From contig NC_015945.1 in assembly GCF_000224085.1 (NCBI RefSeq), forward strand, positions 1,623,501 to 1,687,500: a stretch of 64,000 nt of DNA, written 5' to 3'. The stretch is from Allomuricauda ruestringensis DSM 13258 (lineage in GTDB: Bacteria; Bacteroidota; Bacteroidia; Flavobacteriales; Flavobacteriaceae). Each line of letters begins with the position of its first letter. The stretch's first letter is position 1. Both the position numbers and the translations under genes were made by a program. Positions 24,599 through 33,330 of this stretch are shown here, piece by piece. The notes beneath the pieces are model-generated. The model was not told where the DNA came from. It worked only from the letters and a program-made list of their open reading frames with translations, and did no database searches.

Positions 24599-26316
24599 TA
24601 TATATTTCCTTTTTTAAGTTCTTGGGCGGCGTGGTTTGCAGCCCTTGCAGTAAATGCCATGTAGGTCAACGATGGGTTAACGCAGCTTGCAGAGGTCATA
24701 AAGGCGCCATCGGTTACATATACGTTCTTACATCCATGCACCTGGTTGTGTCCATTTACCACGGATGTTTTTGGATCACGGCCCATACGTGCTGTTCCCA
24801 TTTCATGTATACCAAGTCCTAGAGCATAAGGTCTATCGTAAGGAGTAATGTCCTTGGCTCCTGATTTTTCCAACATTTGAACGGCCTGATCCTGCATATC
24901 CTTACGCATATTCAGTTCGTTTTGTCTGATTTCTGCATCAAAAGTAACGGTAGGTAGGCCCCACTTATCTTTTTTGTCGTAATCCAAGGTCATCTTATTG
25001 TCGTGGTATGGAAGAATTTCTCCAAAGGCAAGCATGTTCATGGTCCAACCTCCAGGGGTAAGTACAGCATCTTTATAGTCTTTACCAAAAGAAGCTTCGG
25101 CAATCATTTCTTCATAATTGCCCCTGCTGGCACCTCCTTGGTAACCATACCCTCTAACAAAATCCTTCATGTCGGAATCCCCGCCAAGGTTCCTGAATCT
25201 TGGAATATATGTACCATTGGGTTTTCTTCCTTTGTAATACTTGTCTTCGTATCCTTCAAATTTACCGGATGCACCGACCAAGAAATGGTGGTCCATAATG
25301 TTGTGGCCCAATTCTCCGGAATCGTTGCCCAAACCATTGGGGAACCTATCGGATTTGGACTGCATTAAAATGGAAGTTGATGCTACGGCAGAAGCACAAA
25401 GGAAAATTACTTTGGCCTTGAACTCGAATTCCTCTTTGGTTTCCCTATCGATAACCTTAACCCCTGTAGCCTTTTTGGTATTAGGGTCATAAATTACTTC
25501 GTGAACAATGGAATCCGGTCTTAGCGTCATGTTTCCTGTAGCTTCGGCAGCTGGCAATGTGGAAGAAACACTACTAAAGTATGCTCCGAATGGACATCCT
25601 CTAATACAACGGTTTCTAAACTGACAACGAACACGGCCATCGCCATCAAACTGTTTGTCGCTATTAATGTGCGCGACCCTTCCAGCTGTAATCACACGGC
25701 CATTAAAATGTTCTGCAACTTTTCCTCTAACATGGTCTTCCACACAGTTCAGTTCCATCATGGGTTCAAACTTCCCATCTGGCAATTGCGGCAAACCTAA
25801 ATTTTCACCGGACACACCAATGTAACTTTCCACTTTATCGTACCAAGGTGCTATGTCTTTGTAACGTACGGGCCAATCAACCGCAATACCTTCATTTTTG
25901 TTTGCGGTAAAGTCAATATCGCTCCAGCGGTAACTATGTCGTCCCCACATAATGGAACGTCCACCAACATGGTATCCTCTCATCCAATCGAATCGTTTGG
26001 TCTCGTTGTATGGGTGGTCCAAATCATTTACAAACCAATGTTTGGATGCCGCTCCAGTTGTGTACCCTGTTCTGGATTGTTTCTCTTGTTTTTTAATGTC
26101 TTCTCGGGTTGCTGTTCCCGCATGAGGAAAATCCCAAGGATCCTTATTGGCCGTTGGGTAATCGTCACGGTGCTTTACCATGGGCCCACGTTCCAAGACC
26201 AAAGTCTTGAGACCGTTTTCGCACAACTCTTTGGCAGCCCAACCACCGCTGATACCCGTACCTACCACGATGGCATCATAGGATTCCTGCTCCTGATTGT
26301 AATAAAATTTACTCAT
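24598..26316 (-). CDS. GMC family FAD-dependent sugar/alcohol oxidoreductase
   Basis: A 572-residue GMC flavoprotein and the likely catalytic partner of the adjacent subunit 3. The FAD site is VVGTGISGG (18-26) with the signature GGRSIMWGR (118-126). The catalytic pair is His504 in GLGIHEMGTARMG and Asn547 in SASCVNPSLTYMAFT. Three cysteines (Cys231, 237, 241 in RCQFRNRCIRGCPFGA) match the cysteine cluster reported to hold a 3Fe-4S centre in the FAD-glucose dehydrogenase of Burkholderia. No signal peptide is present, so export would rely on the subunit's Tat signal. It oxidises a sugar hydroxyl; whether at C1, C2 or C3 is not decidable. Confidence 0.92.
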   Translation of the reverse strand: MSKFYYNQEQESYDAIVVGTGISGGWAAKELCENGLKTLVLERGPMVKHRDDYPTANKDPWDFPHAGTATREDIKKQEKQSRTGYTTGAASKHWFVNDLDHPYNETKRFDWMRGYHVGGRSIMWGRHSYRWSDIDFTANKNEGIAVDWPVRYKDIAPWYDKVESYIGVSGENLGLPQLPDGKFEPMMELNCVEDHVRGKVAEHFNGRVITAGRVAHINSDKQFDGDGRVRCQFRNRCIRGCPFGAYFSSVSSTLPAAEATGNMTLRPDSIVHEVIYDPNTKKATGVKVIDRETKEEFEFKAKVIFLCASAVASTSILMQSKSDRFPNGLGNDSGELGHNIMDHHFLVGASGKFEGYEDKYYKGRKPNGTYIPRFRNLGGDSDMKDFVRGYGYQGGASRGNYEEMIAEASFGKDYKDAVLTPGGWTMNMLAFGEILPYHDNKMTLDYDKKDKWGLPTVTFDAEIRQNELNMRKDMQDQAVQMLEKSGAKDITPYDRPYALGLGIHEMGTARMGRDPKTSVVNGHNQVHGCKNVYVTDGAFMTSASCVNPSLTYMAFTARAANHAAQELKKGNI

Positions 26317-26452
26317 TTATTCGGATTGTTTATTTGCTAAATGTATTAATTATTAAATTAATTTTCTACATTTAAACCCTATGTTTATTGAGAATTCGGC
26401 ACTATAACGTTGTAGTTTTTGGATTCCGAACGAAATTAACTAACGTAAAAAT

Positions 26453-27451
26453 ATGAACAGAAGTAATTTAACACAGAAAAGTATTGTTACCTTGATTATG
26501 GTGGCATTTTTAGGATTTTATTCCTGTAAACAAAATCCAAAAAAGGAATCGGCCGAAGAAACCGCAACAGAAGCGGTAGCCGTTGAAGAATCCAAACCGG
26601 ATATAAAACTTTCTTTGGCACAATGGTCCATCCATAAAATGATTCTTGAAGAGGGAGTTGATCCTTACACTTTTGCAGAAAAAGCAAGTGAATGGGGATT
26701 TGAAGGTCTCGAATATGTAAGCGCCCTTTATTATAAGGAGCTACAGGCCGCTAATTTCTCTGAAGAAGCTATGAACAACTGGGTGGAAAAAAGTAAGGCC
26801 GAAAGTGAAAAATACGGCTTAACGAACGTCTTGATCATGGTAGATGGTCAAGGAGATATAGCCGTTCCGGATGAGGCCGAAAGAACAAAAGCGGTTGAAA
26901 ACCATTACAAATGGGTAGATGCCGCCGCAGCTTTGGGCTGCCAGTCTATCCGTGTAAACCTGAACGGAAGCATGGACCCGAAAGTTTGGATGCCGGCCTC
27001 TGTCGCAGGGCTTACGCAACTGGCTACTTACGCCAAGGACAAAAACATCAATATTATTGTTGAAAACCACGGAGGACCTTCCTCCAATGCACAACTGTTG
27101 GCAGAGGTTATGGAAAAAGTGGGCATGGACAATTGTGGAACCTTGCCCGATTTTGGCAATTTCTGCATCAAAAGAGAAGCTGGTGACTACTATTCATCCA
27201 AATGTTTGGAAGAATATGATCGCTATAAAGGAACAAAGGAGTTAATGCCCTACGCCAAAGGCGTAAGTGCCAAATCCTATAGTTTTGATGAGGAGGGGTA
27301 TGAAACAAGAGTGGATTATCCAAGAATTATGGACATTGTTCTAGAGTCCGGATACGAAGGTTTTGTGGGGGTAGAATATGAAGGCTCCGAACTTAGTGAA
27401 GAAGAAGGAATTTTGGCAACCAAGGCACTTTTGGAAAAAGTATTGGAGTAG
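26453..27451 (+). CDS. Sugar phosphate isomerase/epimerase-type TIM barrel, lipoprotein
   Basis: A 332-residue xylose-isomerase-like TIM barrel (PF01261). A lipobox at Cys25 (VAFLGFYSCKQ) predicts a periplasmic lipid-anchored enzyme, an unusual location for this mostly cytoplasmic family. Barrel signatures include LAQWSIHKM, GFEGLEYVSALYY, GCQSIRVNLNG, NINIIVENHGG, GTLPDFGNF and GVSAKSYSFDEEG, and metal ligands would be Glu, Asp and His in these strands. It begins a five-gene run (26453-31597) with 22-28-base gaps. The divergent GMC gene starts 136 bases away. The substrate is likely a keto-sugar or glycoside, by context only. Confidence 0.88.
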   Translation: MNRSNLTQKSIVTLIMVAFLGFYSCKQNPKKESAEETATEAVAVEESKPDIKLSLAQWSIHKMILEEGVDPYTFAEKASEWGFEGLEYVSALYYKELQAANFSEEAMNNWVEKSKAESEKYGLTNVLIMVDGQGDIAVPDEAERTKAVENHYKWVDAAAALGCQSIRVNLNGSMDPKVWMPASVAGLTQLATYAKDKNINIIVENHGGPSSNAQLLAEVMEKVGMDNCGTLPDFGNFCIKREAGDYYSSKCLEEYDRYKGTKELMPYAKGVSAKSYSFDEEGYETRVDYPRIMDIVLESGYEGFVGVEYEGSELSEEEGILATKALLEKVLE

Positions 27452-27474
27452 TCCAAATTAATATGAATGGGTAG

Positions 27475-27918
27475 ATGAAGGGATTTTTGCAACAACTCTT
27501 CGATTACAATTTTTATTGTAACAAAAAAGTAATTCAACAATGCAGTGGTCTGGACCATGTTCCGGACAACTGCATTAGACTTTTTAGCCATATACTCAAT
27601 GCGCACCATATCTGGAACCATCGCATGTTGGGGATTCCAACCGAATATGGTGTTTGGGACGAGCACGAATTGAGTAAGTGGGAGGATATCCATTACGAAA
27701 ACCAACGTGCCTCTTTTGAAATTGTTTCCAATACGGATACTTTTGAAAAACGGGTGGAGTACGAGAACAGTCAAGGGAGAAATTTTTCAAATGAATTAAA
27801 GGATATCCTTTTTCATATTATTAACCATTCCACGCACCATCGGGGGCAAATTATGATGGAGTTGAGAAATTCTGGAATAGCGCCAGAACCTATGGACTAC
27901 GTACATTATAAACGATAA
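27475..27918 (+). CDS. DinB family protein
   Basis: A 147-residue four-helix-bundle protein of the DinB/YfiT superfamily. The presumed metal triad is His44 or 45 (LNAHHIWNH), with His118 and His122 in HIINHSTHHRGQIMMELR. Metal-binding members include thiol-dependent transferases and isomerases such as maleylpyruvate isomerase, but most, including this one, have no known reaction. It has no signal peptide and is cytoplasmic. The ATG at 27475 is 23 bases after the TIM-barrel gene and 23 before the carrier, so it is inside the operon. A role in handling a reactive sugar product would be inference. Confidence 0.88.
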   Translation: MKGFLQQLFDYNFYCNKKVIQQCSGLDHVPDNCIRLFSHILNAHHIWNHRMLGIPTEYGVWDEHELSKWEDIHYENQRASFEIVSNTDTFEKRVEYENSQGRNFSNELKDILFHIINHSTHHRGQIMMELRNSGIAPEPMDYVHYKR

Positions 27919-27941
27919 CAAGCAACTAACTAACACTTTAC

Positions 27942-29171
27942 ATGAATATTAAAACCAAACTCCAACTGTCCTTTATGATGTTCCTCGAGTTTTTTATCTG
28001 GGGTGGTTGGTTTGTTACTTTGGGTACTTTTTTGGGCAACAATCTAGAAGCAACGGCCGGGCAATCATCAATGGCTTTTTCCACACAATCATGGGGAGCT
28101 ATCATTGCTCCGTTCATTATCGGATTGATTGCTGATAGATACTTTAATGCAGAACGAATTTTAGGGGTACTGCACTTAATAGGTGCTTTTTTAATGTACC
28201 AAATGTACCAGTCAACAGACTTTACGGCCTTTTACCCCTATGTATTGGGTTACATGATCTTGTACATGCCAACATTGGCATTGGTAAATTCAATTTCATT
28301 CAACCAAATGAAAGACCCAGCAAAAGAATTTTCGAACATCCGCGTGTTCGGAACTATTGGTTGGATTATTGCCGGTCTGGTCATTAGCTATCTTTTTGTT
28401 TGGGATTCGCCAGAGGCATTGAAAGCGGGAATGCTCAAAAACACATTTTTAATGGCGGGCATTGCTTCTGCCGTATTAGGGCTTTTCAGTTTTACATTGC
28501 CCAAAACCCCACCAACAGTAAACAAAAATGAAAAAGTGACCATTTCCGATATGTTGGGACTGGATGCGCTAAAACTTTTAAAGGACAAAAACTTTTTGGT
28601 GTTCTTTATCTCATCCGTATTGATTTGTATCCCATTGGCCTTTTATTATCAAAATGCCAACCCTTTTCTGGCAGAAATAGGATTGCCCAATCCAACGGGG
28701 AAAATGGCTATCGGACAAATATCGGAAGCACTGTTTATTCTTGCGCTACCCTTTTTCTTTACCAAGTTTGGATTTAAAAAGACGATTTTGATAGGCATGT
28801 TGGCTTGGACCGTTCGTTATTTGCTGTTCGCTTACGGTAATGCCGACGAACTGTCATTTATGCTGATCATCGGAATTGCATTGCATGGTATTTGTTACGA
28901 TTTCTTTTTTGTATCCGGACAGATTTATACCGATACCAAAGCAGGGGAAAAGTACAAAAGTGCCGCACAAGGATTGATTACTTTGGCCACCTACGGGGTA
29001 GGAATGTTAATTGGGTTCTGGATCGCTGGATTAATAACAGATTCGCTTACTTTGGAAGATGGGACTCATGCTTGGGATAGCATTTGGATTTATCCGGCAG
29101 CGTTCGCAGCAGTAGTATTTATATTGTTTGCGCTAATATTTAAAAATGAAAAAGTAGAATATAAATCTTAG
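27942..29171 (+). CDS. MFS nucleoside/sugar:proton symporter (NupG-like)
   Basis: A 409-residue, 12-helix carrier of the nucleoside:H+ symporter family, with the typical start KLQLSFMMFLEFFIWGGWFV and the helix-1/2 segment AIIAPFIIGLIADRYFNAER that contains the MFS signature. Relatives in Bacteroidota sit next to sugar-oxidation genes and may import modified sugars or nucleosides. It lies between the DinB gene and a second MFS carrier in the same operon, so two distinct solutes, or one solute across different forms, may be taken up. Transport specificity cannot be determined from the sequence. Confidence 0.9.
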   Translation: MNIKTKLQLSFMMFLEFFIWGGWFVTLGTFLGNNLEATAGQSSMAFSTQSWGAIIAPFIIGLIADRYFNAERILGVLHLIGAFLMYQMYQSTDFTAFYPYVLGYMILYMPTLALVNSISFNQMKDPAKEFSNIRVFGTIGWIIAGLVISYLFVWDSPEALKAGMLKNTFLMAGIASAVLGLFSFTLPKTPPTVNKNEKVTISDMLGLDALKLLKDKNFLVFFISSVLICIPLAFYYQNANPFLAEIGLPNPTGKMAIGQISEALFILALPFFFTKFGFKKTILIGMLAWTVRYLLFAYGNADELSFMLIIGIALHGICYDFFFVSGQIYTDTKAGEKYKSAAQGLITLATYGVGMLIGFWIAGLITDSLTLEDGTHAWDSIWIYPAAFAAVVFILFALIFKNEKVEYKS

Positions 29172-29199
29172 ATACAACCAAAAATCAACTAATACAAAC

Positions 29200-30438
29200 A
29201 TGAAAAACGTAAACAAGAATCAGCTTTTTGTAGCGGCCTGTATATCGCTCGTCGTTACTTCCATGACCTTTGCCATTAGAGCAGGTATACTGACCCAGTT
29301 AGGAGAAGAATTTATGCTTTCCAATCAACAATTGGGGTGGATAAACAGTATGGGCTTTTTTGGATTTCCGATAGCCATGATCTTCGGCGGATTGCTCTAC
29401 AATAAAATAGGGGCACGTAAACTCATGGTAACGGCATTTGTCTGCCACATGCTTGGATTGGTGCTCACTATCATGGCAGGCGGTTTCTGGACGCTAATTA
29501 TATCCACCTTCTTTATCGGTTTTGCCAATGGTTCGGTCGAAGCGGCCTGTAACCCTATGATCGCCGATATGTTCACCAAGAACCGGACAGCTATGCTGAA
29601 CAGGTTCCACGTATGGTTTCCTGGAGGAATTGTAATTGGTTCCCTTATCTCCAAGTTCATGACCGATTTTGGAATGGGATGGCAGGTGCAGATCGCGGTA
29701 ATGCTGATACCAACACTTATCTACGGATATATGTTCTTTAAACAACAATTTCCGGAAAGCGAACATATCGAAACCGATACCACAAAAAATATCAAAGGCC
29801 TAGCAGACCCATTGTTCATTTTTATAATGATCTGTATGACGCTCACCGCGATATCCGAATTTGGACCACAACAATGGGTAGAGCGTATATTGGGTAATTC
29901 AGGAGCAAGTCCAATGCTGGTGTTGGCCATGGTAACGGGTATTATGGCCATAGGCCGATACTTTGCAGGCCCCATTGTACATAGGCTAAACCCTATCGGT
30001 GTACTGGTAATGTCCGCTTTGATCACTACCGCAGCCGTTTACAGCATGAGTGTTGCCGAAGGGTCGATGATTTATTTTGCAGCCATTCTTTTTGCCCTCG
30101 GAGTTTGTTATTTTTGGCCTACCATGATCGGGTTTACCTCGGAATACCTTCCAAAAACGGGAGCATTGGGAATGTCCTTGGTCGGAGGTGCAGGAATGTT
30201 CTCCACGGCCATTTGGCAGCCTGTAATTGGCGGATGGTTGGATAGCGCAAAAGAAACAGCCGTAGCATCTGGGTTGACCGACCAGATTGCAGAGTTGGCC
30301 GCAGGAAAGGCAACCTTGGGAAAAATGATGTTTTTCCCGCTGGCAGTATTGATTTTGTTTTCCATTTTGTTCCTTTTTAGAAAAAAACTGGAAGAACGAA
30401 GAGTGCCACAAGGTCATACCGCAGAAGAAGTAGTATAA
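29200..30438 (+). CDS. MFS sugar transporter (FucP-like)
   Basis: A 412-residue MFS protein, twelve helices. The helix-2/3 motif GFPIAMIFGGLLYNKIGARK, the acidic residue-bearing NGSVEAACNPMIADMFT with a conserved Glu/Asn pattern, and the FGPQQWVERILGNSGAS loop fit the fucose/glucose:H+ symporter branch. It starts 28 bases after the NupG-like carrier and 22 before the Gfo/Idh gene, so is co-transcribed. It likely brings a sugar or keto-sugar into the cytoplasm for the enzymes next door. Family placement is firmer than the substrate. Confidence 0.88.
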   Translation: MKNVNKNQLFVAACISLVVTSMTFAIRAGILTQLGEEFMLSNQQLGWINSMGFFGFPIAMIFGGLLYNKIGARKLMVTAFVCHMLGLVLTIMAGGFWTLIISTFFIGFANGSVEAACNPMIADMFTKNRTAMLNRFHVWFPGGIVIGSLISKFMTDFGMGWQVQIAVMLIPTLIYGYMFFKQQFPESEHIETDTTKNIKGLADPLFIFIMICMTLTAISEFGPQQWVERILGNSGASPMLVLAMVTGIMAIGRYFAGPIVHRLNPIGVLVMSALITTAAVYSMSVAEGSMIYFAAILFALGVCYFWPTMIGFTSEYLPKTGALGMSLVGGAGMFSTAIWQPVIGGWLDSAKETAVASGLTDQIAELAAGKATLGKMMFFPLAVLILFSILFLFRKKLEERRVPQGHTAEEVV

Positions 30439-30460
30439 TTATAAAATAAAATAACAGAAA

Positions 30461-31597
30461 ATGCCTAAAAAGATTAGACTTGGAATTCTTGGGGGAGGCG
30501 GTGATTCCCTTATTGGGGTGTTGCACAGAGTAGCCTCTTTTATCAATGACAATTATGAAATAGTCGGTGCCGTATTCAATCCAGATTTGGAAGATAGTAT
30601 AGCGTTTGCCAAGGAAATCGACATTCCTACCAATCGCGTCTACAAAGATTTTGATACGCTTGTTGAAGAAGAGATGAAGCTCCCAGAAGACGAACGTATT
30701 CAGGTATGTTCCATTCTTACGCCAAACTTTCTACATTACCCAATGGCTAAAAAATTATTGGACAATGGTTTTCATGTGATTTGCGAAAAACCAATGACCA
30801 CTACCTACGAAGAAGCCAAAATTCTTCAGGAAACCCTAAAAAAGGCGGGAACTGTATTTGCCGTTACCCATACCTATACAGGGTATCCGATGGTGCGTCA
30901 AATGCGTGAGATGATCAAAGAAGGAGTCATCGGGAAAGTACATAAAGTAGACGCCCAATATTATCAAGGTTGGATGAACCCTATCATCCATGACAAGGAA
31001 AAACGCGGAACTGTATGGAGGCTCGACCCCAAAAAAGCGGGAATCAGTTCTTGTATGGGAGATATAGGAGTGCATGCTTTTAATATGATTGAGTATACAA
31101 CGGGCTTGCAAGTACAATCATTGCTGTGCGATTTCAATTATATGTATGATGATAATGTGATGGACATGGACGGTACGGCCCTTATCCGTATGGACAAAAA
31201 CGTAAAAGGAGTCATCAGGGCAAGCCAAGTGGCCACAGGAGAGGAAAACAACCTCACCATTGCCATTTATGGTCAAAAAGGAGGCTTGAAATGGGAACAG
31301 GAAAACCCCAATTACCTCTATAAACTGAACGATCCAGAACCATTGCAGGTATACAAACCAGGCCATGAATATAATTCTGACCTATCCTTGGATGGAACCA
31401 AATTACCTCCCGGACACCCCGAGGGTATTTTTGATTCCATGGCCAATATTTATTTGGGCGTGGCAAGGGCCATCCGCGGCGAAGAATACAATAGCGGAGA
31501 GTTCCCGACCATGTTGGATGGAGTTAGAGGCCTTAATTTTATTGAGAACACCGTAGCTTCTCACAAACAAGGAAATGTTTGGGTGGATATGGATTGA
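30461..31597 (+). CDS. Gfo/Idh/MocA family oxidoreductase, cytoplasmic
   Basis: A 378-residue NAD(P)-dependent oxidoreductase. The Rossmann site is IRLGILGGGGDSLIGVLHR, the EKP motif CEKPMTTTYEEAK carries the catalytic lysine, and the C-terminal domain has KAGISSCMGDIGVHAFNMIEY with the catalytic histidine. No signal peptide is present, unlike the related Tat protein at 10213. It is the last gene of the operon and is followed by a strong terminator. A role in reducing a 3-keto-sugar, as with ThuB or similar enzymes of the family, would fit the context; the substrate is not known. Confidence 0.9.
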   Translation: MPKKIRLGILGGGGDSLIGVLHRVASFINDNYEIVGAVFNPDLEDSIAFAKEIDIPTNRVYKDFDTLVEEEMKLPEDERIQVCSILTPNFLHYPMAKKLLDNGFHVICEKPMTTTYEEAKILQETLKKAGTVFAVTHTYTGYPMVRQMREMIKEGVIGKVHKVDAQYYQGWMNPIIHDKEKRGTVWRLDPKKAGISSCMGDIGVHAFNMIEYTTGLQVQSLLCDFNYMYDDNVMDMDGTALIRMDKNVKGVIRASQVATGEENNLTIAIYGQKGGLKWEQENPNYLYKLNDPEPLQVYKPGHEYNSDLSLDGTKLPPGHPEGIFDSMANIYLGVARAIRGEEYNSGEFPTMLDGVRGLNFIENTVASHKQGNVWVDMD

Positions 31598-31625
31598 TAT
31601 TGGTCTATGGACCTAAAAACTAGAC

Positions 31626-31658
31626 ATGATGGCTGCCCTATGGGCGGCCATCATTTTT
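31626..31658 (+). terminator. Rho-independent terminator of the carrier-oxidoreductase operon
   Basis: ATGATGGCTGCCC (31626-31638) and GGGCGGCCATCAT (31641-31653) form a long, nearly perfect stem with one mismatch, followed by TTTTT. The 3' arm ends in the stop codon of the convergent ASCH gene. Confidence 0.85.
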
Positions 31659-32115
31659 TATAAAGCATCTCAAATTCCTCAAAAACCACGATCATACTCT
31701 CGGTAGGTTTGGTGCCTAGTTCAGAAAGTTCACGGGTGTAATGGTCCCAATGTGTTTTTTTCCAGTGTTCCAAACTTTTGTCGCCCTCGCCCTCTAGGCG
31801 AGCATGCTCTTCCCGAATACTAAAAAAGGGCAGTAGTTTAACAGCAGTGGTACGAATAACGCACTTGGCATTGCCCTCCCAATCGGTAACCACGTAAAAA
31901 TCTCCGATTTTGGGCAAAGCTTCATTGCGTAGTTGAATCCCTTTTAAAGAATGGGTAGTGGCCCTTTTGATTTCTTTGCAAACCAAATCGGCACACAGAT
32001 CGGCATCTTTTTCATTATCACAAAAATGAATCACTTTGGGCGCATCTTCAGAAGCAAATTCCAAATGGGCATCCAAAAAGTCGCCCCACAGATTTCGGGC
32101 AGAAGCATTTTCCAT
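31651..32115 (-). CDS. ASCH domain-containing protein
   Basis: A 154-residue cytoplasmic protein with the ASCH domain (PF04266), a PUA-like beta-barrel found in RNA-binding proteins and in the YqfB amidohydrolase. The fold elements are visible as ATTHSLKGIQLRNEALPKIG, FYVVTDWEGNAKCVIRTTAV and LLPFFSIREEHARLEGEGDK. The protein would bind RNA or hydrolyse a modified nucleobase, but this branch has not been characterised. It is a lone minus-strand gene between two plus-strand sugar operons, and its stop lies inside the terminator stem of the first. Confidence 0.88.
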   Translation of the reverse strand: MENASARNLWGDFLDAHLEFASEDAPKVIHFCDNEKDADLCADLVCKEIKRATTHSLKGIQLRNEALPKIGDFYVVTDWEGNAKCVIRTTAVKLLPFFSIREEHARLEGEGDKSLEHWKKTHWDHYTRELSELGTKPTESMIVVFEEFEMLYKK

Positions 32116-32232
32116 AAGTAGTGTTTAAAAAAAAACTCTAAGCTGTTTTAATTGTTAATGAATCCCTATATTTATGTCTTACTACATGAGACATAAAATT
32201 AGCATAGTTTTTTTCTTAAATATAGAGGATAA

Positions 32233-32250
32233 ATCCCAATTAAATTGGGA
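32233..32250. promoter_or_regulatory. AT-rich palindrome upstream of the second sugar operon
   Basis: ATCCCAATTAAATTGGGAT is a near-perfect palindrome 28 bases before the ATG at 32278. It could be an operator for a dimeric regulator, or a leader hairpin. No regulator gene is adjacent to support one reading. Confidence 0.4.
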
Positions 32251-32277
32251 TTTCCAAATTTCTTAAAATTAAATTCA

Positions 32278-33330
32278 ATGAAAACAATTAAAGGACCAGC
32301 CGTGTTCTTGGCGCAATTTGTGGACAGTAAAGCTCCGTTCAATACCTTGGACGGTATGTGTAAATGGGCCTCGGATTTGGGGTACAAAGGAATTCAAATA
32401 CCAACTTGGGAATCCTTCCTGATAGACTTGGACAAAGCGGCCGAAAGCCAAGATTATTGCGACGAGTTAAAAGGAAAGGTCAATTCGTACGGATTGGAGA
32501 TCACAGAACTATCCACCCACTTGCAAGGGCAATTGGTAGCAGTGCATCCCGCTTACGATATTATGTTCGACAACTTTGCGCCCGAAGCATTGCACGGAAA
32601 ACCAAAGGAACGTACCAAATGGGCCGTTGAGACCGTAAAAAAGGCCGCAACCGCAAGCCGCAGGTTGGGACTTAACGTGCATGCCACATTTTCTGGCTCA
32701 TTGCTTTGGCACACCGCTCACCCATGGCCACAACGACCTGCTGGCTTGGTGGAAATGGGTTTTGAGGAGTTGGCGAACCGCTGGATGCCCATTCTAAACC
32801 ATTTTGATGAAGAAGGTGTAGATGTATGTTACGAAATTCACCCTGGCGAAGATCTCCACGATGGGGATACCTTCGAGCGCTTTTTGGAAGCAACTGGTAA
32901 TCACAAAAGAGTGAACATTCTGTACGATCCAAGCCATTTTGTATTGCAGCAATTGGATTACATTACCTATATCGATCATTACCACGAGTTTATCAAATCG
33001 TTCCACGTAAAGGATTCAGAATTTAACCCAACGGGCAAAAAAGGAGCCTTTGGCGGGTACAACGATTGGGGCGATAGAGCAGGGAGGTACCGTTCCTTAG
33101 GCGATGGTCAGATAGATTTTAAGACCATTTTCTCCAAATTGACCCAGTACGGTTGCGATGTTTGGGCCGTAATGGAGTGGGAATGCTGCATAAAAAGTCC
33201 AGAACAAGGTGCTCGTGAGGGAGCAAAATTTATTCAAGATCACATTATAGAGGCGACCACAAAAACTTTTGATGATTTTGCAGGTGCCGAAACTGATAAA
33301 GAAAAACTTAAAAACATATTGGGATTATGA
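32278..33330 (+). CDS. Sugar phosphate isomerase/epimerase TIM barrel, cytoplasmic
   Basis: A 350-residue xylose-isomerase-like TIM barrel. The start is the ATG at 32278, preferred over a TTG at 32245 because homologues begin KTIKGPAVFLAQFV. Strand-end ligands and family motifs are ITELSTHLQGQLVAVHPAYD, VCYEIHPGEDLHDGDTFERF, NILYDPSHFVLQQL, FHVKDSEFNPTGKKG and WAVMEWECCIKSPEQGAR; the Glu, Asp, His and Glu of these form a divalent metal site. It is longer than its lipoprotein cousin at 26453, which may act on a related substrate across the membrane. Its stop overlaps the first DUF1080 gene by 4 bases. Confidence 0.9.
   Translation: MKTIKGPAVFLAQFVDSKAPFNTLDGMCKWASDLGYKGIQIPTWESFLIDLDKAAESQDYCDELKGKVNSYGLEITELSTHLQGQLVAVHPAYDIMFDNFAPEALHGKPKERTKWAVETVKKAATASRRLGLNVHATFSGSLLWHTAHPWPQRPAGLVEMGFEELANRWMPILNHFDEEGVDVCYEIHPGEDLHDGDTFERFLEATGNHKRVNILYDPSHFVLQQLDYITYIDHYHEFIKSFHVKDSEFNPTGKKGAFGGYNDWGDRAGRYRSLGDGQIDFKTIFSKLTQYGCDVWAVMEWECCIKSPEQGAREGAKFIQDHIIEATTKTFDDFAGAETDKEKLKNILGL

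Noticed and set aside
32245..32277. Upstream TTG extension of the cytoplasmic TIM-barrel gene
   Set aside because: It runs through the palindrome at 32233-32250, and homologues start at the ATG at 32278.
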